Below, piece by piece: positions 61,679 to 63,342 of a stretch of 63,342 nucleotides of DNA (position 1 is the stretch's first letter; each line of letters starts with the position of its first letter). A program made the translations under genes and the position numbers. Under the pieces are notes generated by a model. That model was not told the DNA's origin and made no database searches. It saw only the letters and a list, made by a program, of their open reading frames with translations. Where the stretch lies: contig NZ_JOFH01000049.1 of the NCBI RefSeq assembly GCF_000721235.1, positions 1 to 63,342 on the forward strand, given 5' to 3'. This DNA comes from Streptomyces olivaceus (lineage in GTDB: Bacteria > Actinomycetota > Actinomycetes > Streptomycetales > Streptomycetaceae).

Positions 61679-62928
61679 GGCTGCTGCTTGCCGCGGTTGC
61701 TGATCAGGAAGCCGATACCGATGCCGAAGACCAGGCAGACACCGACGTACCACCACACGCCGAAGGGGGAGTCGTCCTTCTTCTCGTCCTCGTCCTCGGC
61801 CTTGCCGGTGGCGGTGTCGCTCGCCTTCGCGCCCTGCGGGGCCGGGCCCGTCGCGTTCAGTTGCTCCACCAGGTCCGTGCCGCCGAAGTCGCGCGGGTCG
61901 GTGCCCGTGGCGTGGGCGGCGAAGATCAGTTGGGCGTAGGCGGCGGGGCCGCTCTCCTCGGCCCACTGCCCGGCGTTCTTCTTCAGCCAGGCCAGCGGCC
62001 CGGCCGCCTTGTCCGCACCGCCCTGCGCGGCGAGGGCGGCGACGGCGTCGGCGGTGTTGCCGTAGTCGGGCTGGTCCGGCGAGCCGCCGAGGGCCGACTT
62101 GAGGTGGCCGTCCTTGGCGAGGGCGTCGGTGAGGTACGCGGCGGCGTTGGCGGCGGCCTGCTCGCGGGTGGGCTCGTCCGCGTCGGCGCAGGAGGCGGCG
62201 TCGGTCTTCTCGCCGGCCTCCGTGACCAGGCCCTTGCCGAGGGCGCCGAGGAGACCGGCGGCGGTGGCGTCCGCGTTGGCGAGGAGCTTGCCGTCCTTGT
62301 CCGGCTGGAAGGCGAAGGCGCCCGCGCCCTTGTCCTCGGCGCAGGGCAGGGCCAGGGCCAGCAGGGCGTCGTAGGGGGACTTGCCGTTCTTCTCGACGCC
62401 CTCGGGGTCGGTCTCCGTGGCGGTCAGGGCGCCGATGACGACGGAGGTGGAGTTGGCGTCGCTGGGGGTGCCGGGGCTGTAGCCCCAGCCGCCGTCCTTG
62501 TTCTGTACGGACTTCAGCCAGCCGAGGGCGTCGTCGACGACGTCACCGTGTCCGCCGACGGCCCACAAAGCCTGGACGGCGGCGGCCGTGTTGTTGGTGT
62601 CGACCATGGTCTTGGCGTCGCAGGCCTTGGCCGGGTCGGCGCGGAAGGGGGCGAAGGAGCCGTCGTCGCACTGCTGGTCCGTGAGCCACTTCACGGCCTT
62701 CGACGACGGGACCACGCCCACCGTGTCCTGCGCGAGCAGCGCGAGGGACTGGCGCCAGACGCCGTCGAACTGCGGGTTGCCGGACCCGTACAGCCCGGAC
62801 GCGGCGGTGGACGGCGCGGACGTGGTGGCGGACGGTGACGGGTCGGCGGCGACCGCGGGCGCGGCGGCGACGCCTATCACGGCGGTGGCGGCCAGAGCCG
62901 CGACGCTGCTGCGACGGCGGACGTTCAT
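61675..62928 (-). CDS. Surface-anchored alpha/alpha-toroid (prenyltransferase-repeat) protein
   Basis: This 417-residue protein has a signal peptide (cut near AVAA at about 28), a domain of repeated toroid helices with QW-like motifs (VKWLTDQQCDDGSFAPF, LGWLKSVQNKDGGWGYSP, late PLAWLKKNAGQWAEE), an acidic linker, a C-terminal TM helix and the basic tail SNRGKQQP. The same alpha6/alpha6 fold forms the alpha domain of intrinsic factor and transcobalamin. It is first in the cobalamin-riboswitch operon, so corrinoid capture at the cell surface is a reasonable inference. Confidence 0.82.
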   Translation of the reverse strand: MNVRRRSSVAALAATAVIGVAAAPAVAADPSPSATTSAPSTAASGLYGSGNPQFDGVWRQSLALLAQDTVGVVPSSKAVKWLTDQQCDDGSFAPFRADPAKACDAKTMVDTNNTAAAVQALWAVGGHGDVVDDALGWLKSVQNKDGGWGYSPGTPSDANSTSVVIGALTATETDPEGVEKNGKSPYDALLALALPCAEDKGAGAFAFQPDKDGKLLANADATAAGLLGALGKGLVTEAGEKTDAASCADADEPTREQAAANAAAYLTDALAKDGHLKSALGGSPDQPDYGNTADAVAALAAQGGADKAAGPLAWLKKNAGQWAEESGPAAYAQLIFAAHATGTDPRDFGGTDLVEQLNATGPAPQGAKASDTATGKAEDEDEKKDDSPFGVWWYVGVCLVFGIGIGFLISNRGKQQP

Positions 62929-63035
62929 GAGCGGCGGGTGCCTTTCCCTGTGCGGGACCGGGCAGCACGGGGCACCCCCGGCGGCTCGGCCCCGTATGCC
63001 TCGACGGTGCCCGTGCTCCGGCGGGCGCCGGGCAC

Positions 63036-63178
63036 GTGAGCCGGTCACGTCCGCGCGGGGCAGTCCGGCTCACCGGCCCGGGGCCCGGAGGGGCTCGGCG
63101 GGCGGTTCACGGTTGCGGGTCAGCGCCGGAATTGCACCGGCTTCCCCCCGTACGGGTGATGACGACGCCGACACTTTA
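63036..63178 (-). promoter_or_regulatory. Cobalamin (AdoCbl-type) riboswitch and expression platform
   Basis: On the minus strand the leader reads GGAAGCCGGTGCAATTCCGG, then CGCTGACCCGCAACCGTGA (63103-63144), the conserved core of cobalamin riboswitches, and a GAGCCGGACTGCC B12-box-like end (63059-63071). GTGAGCCGG (63065-63073) can also pair with CCGGCTCAC (63036-63044), giving an alternative hairpin that would compete with the aptamer. It lies 110-250 bases before the toroid gene start. Confidence 0.88.
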
Positions 63179-63293
63179 CCCGCCCGCGGGATCCGGGCCG
63201 AGGGGCGGCGACGGACCGACGGGCCGGCAGAGGGGGCGGGGACTGTCAGGAGGCGGGGGGGGCTGTCAGGCGGGGCCAGGGGGGGGGAGGAGC

Positions 63294-63342
63294 CTGTCTC
63301 TTATACACATCTCCGAGCCCACGAGACTCCTGAGCATCTCGT
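63294..63342 (+). other. Nextera adapter read-through (not genomic)
   Basis: CTGTCTCTTATACACATCT (63294-63312) is the Tn5 mosaic end. CCGAGCCCACGAGAC (63313-63327) is the Nextera read-2 adapter, TCCTGAGC (63328-63335) an i7 index, and ATCTCGT the start of P7. The bases before it (63180-63293) are G-rich and hold no feature I can identify. Confidence 0.97.

Overview
The window is a 63.3 kb contig from a high-GC actinobacterium, almost certainly a Streptomyces. The GC content is very high, GTG and TTG starts are common, and the gene families are typical of the genus: paired DUF5753-HTH, DUF397 and ATP-binding regulators, TerD stress proteins, an AceE-type pyruvate dehydrogenase, DUF3052, SHOCT/DUF4429 and F420-dependent enzymes. 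The contig starts inside a gene. Its right end (63294-63342) is not genomic: it is Nextera adapter plus index.

Layout. 1-7.8 kb: a cut-off HTH regulator with a divergent ATP-binding partner, a beta-lactamase-fold hydrolase, a GNAT enzyme, a MerR regulator, an SHOCT protein, a secreted alpha/beta hydrolase, and a TetR/MFS efflux pair around a perfect 15-bp operator. 7.8-21.3 kb: aceE, DUF3052 and a peroxiredoxin, then a tellurite/chemical-stress (Ter) block. That block holds three TerD paralogues, a DUF475/TerC-like membrane protein, a TerA-like protein, and a biosynthetic set of a citrate-lyase-like HpcH protein, a fused phosphoribosyltransferase-StiP protein and an HAD phosphatase. 21.3-27.5 kb: DedA proteins, FmdB, a coiled-coil membrane protein, a DUF4097 lipoprotein, tRNA-Val(UAC), DUF2277, a 157-bp MITE-like element and DoxX.

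27.5-38.7 kb: an orphan CebR-type operator, a TetR/F420-oxidoreductase/epoxide-hydrolase group, a PhoD phosphatase, a secreted HNH nuclease, a Mn-riboswitch-controlled TMEM165 transporter, an HAD phosphatase, a peptidoglycan-binding membrane protein and two related coiled proteins. 38.7-48.2 kb: an FHA-like protein, a TetR/quinone-oxidoreductase/DsbA group, an MHS-type MFS transporter, a GT87-PAP2 fusion and a polytopic membrane protein. 48.2-57.1 kb is accessory DNA: a complete HTH/DUF397/ATPase triad, an eight-cysteine protein, VanX-like dipeptidase, HEAT protein, transposase and antitoxin remnants, a secreted-protein/lipoprotein pair, VapBC and an XRE regulator.

The right end (57.2-63.2 kb, minus strand) is a tightly overlapping operon behind a cobalamin riboswitch. 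It encodes two membrane-anchored extracellular proteins and a complete ECF transporter (T, fused A-A', S). The first extracellular protein is an alpha/alpha-toroid (prenyltransferase-repeat) protein. The second is a small protein whose sequence pattern resembles the beta domain of transcobalamins. Together they look like a split, surface-anchored corrinoid-capture pair feeding an ECF importer, and I consider this the most interesting system in the window.
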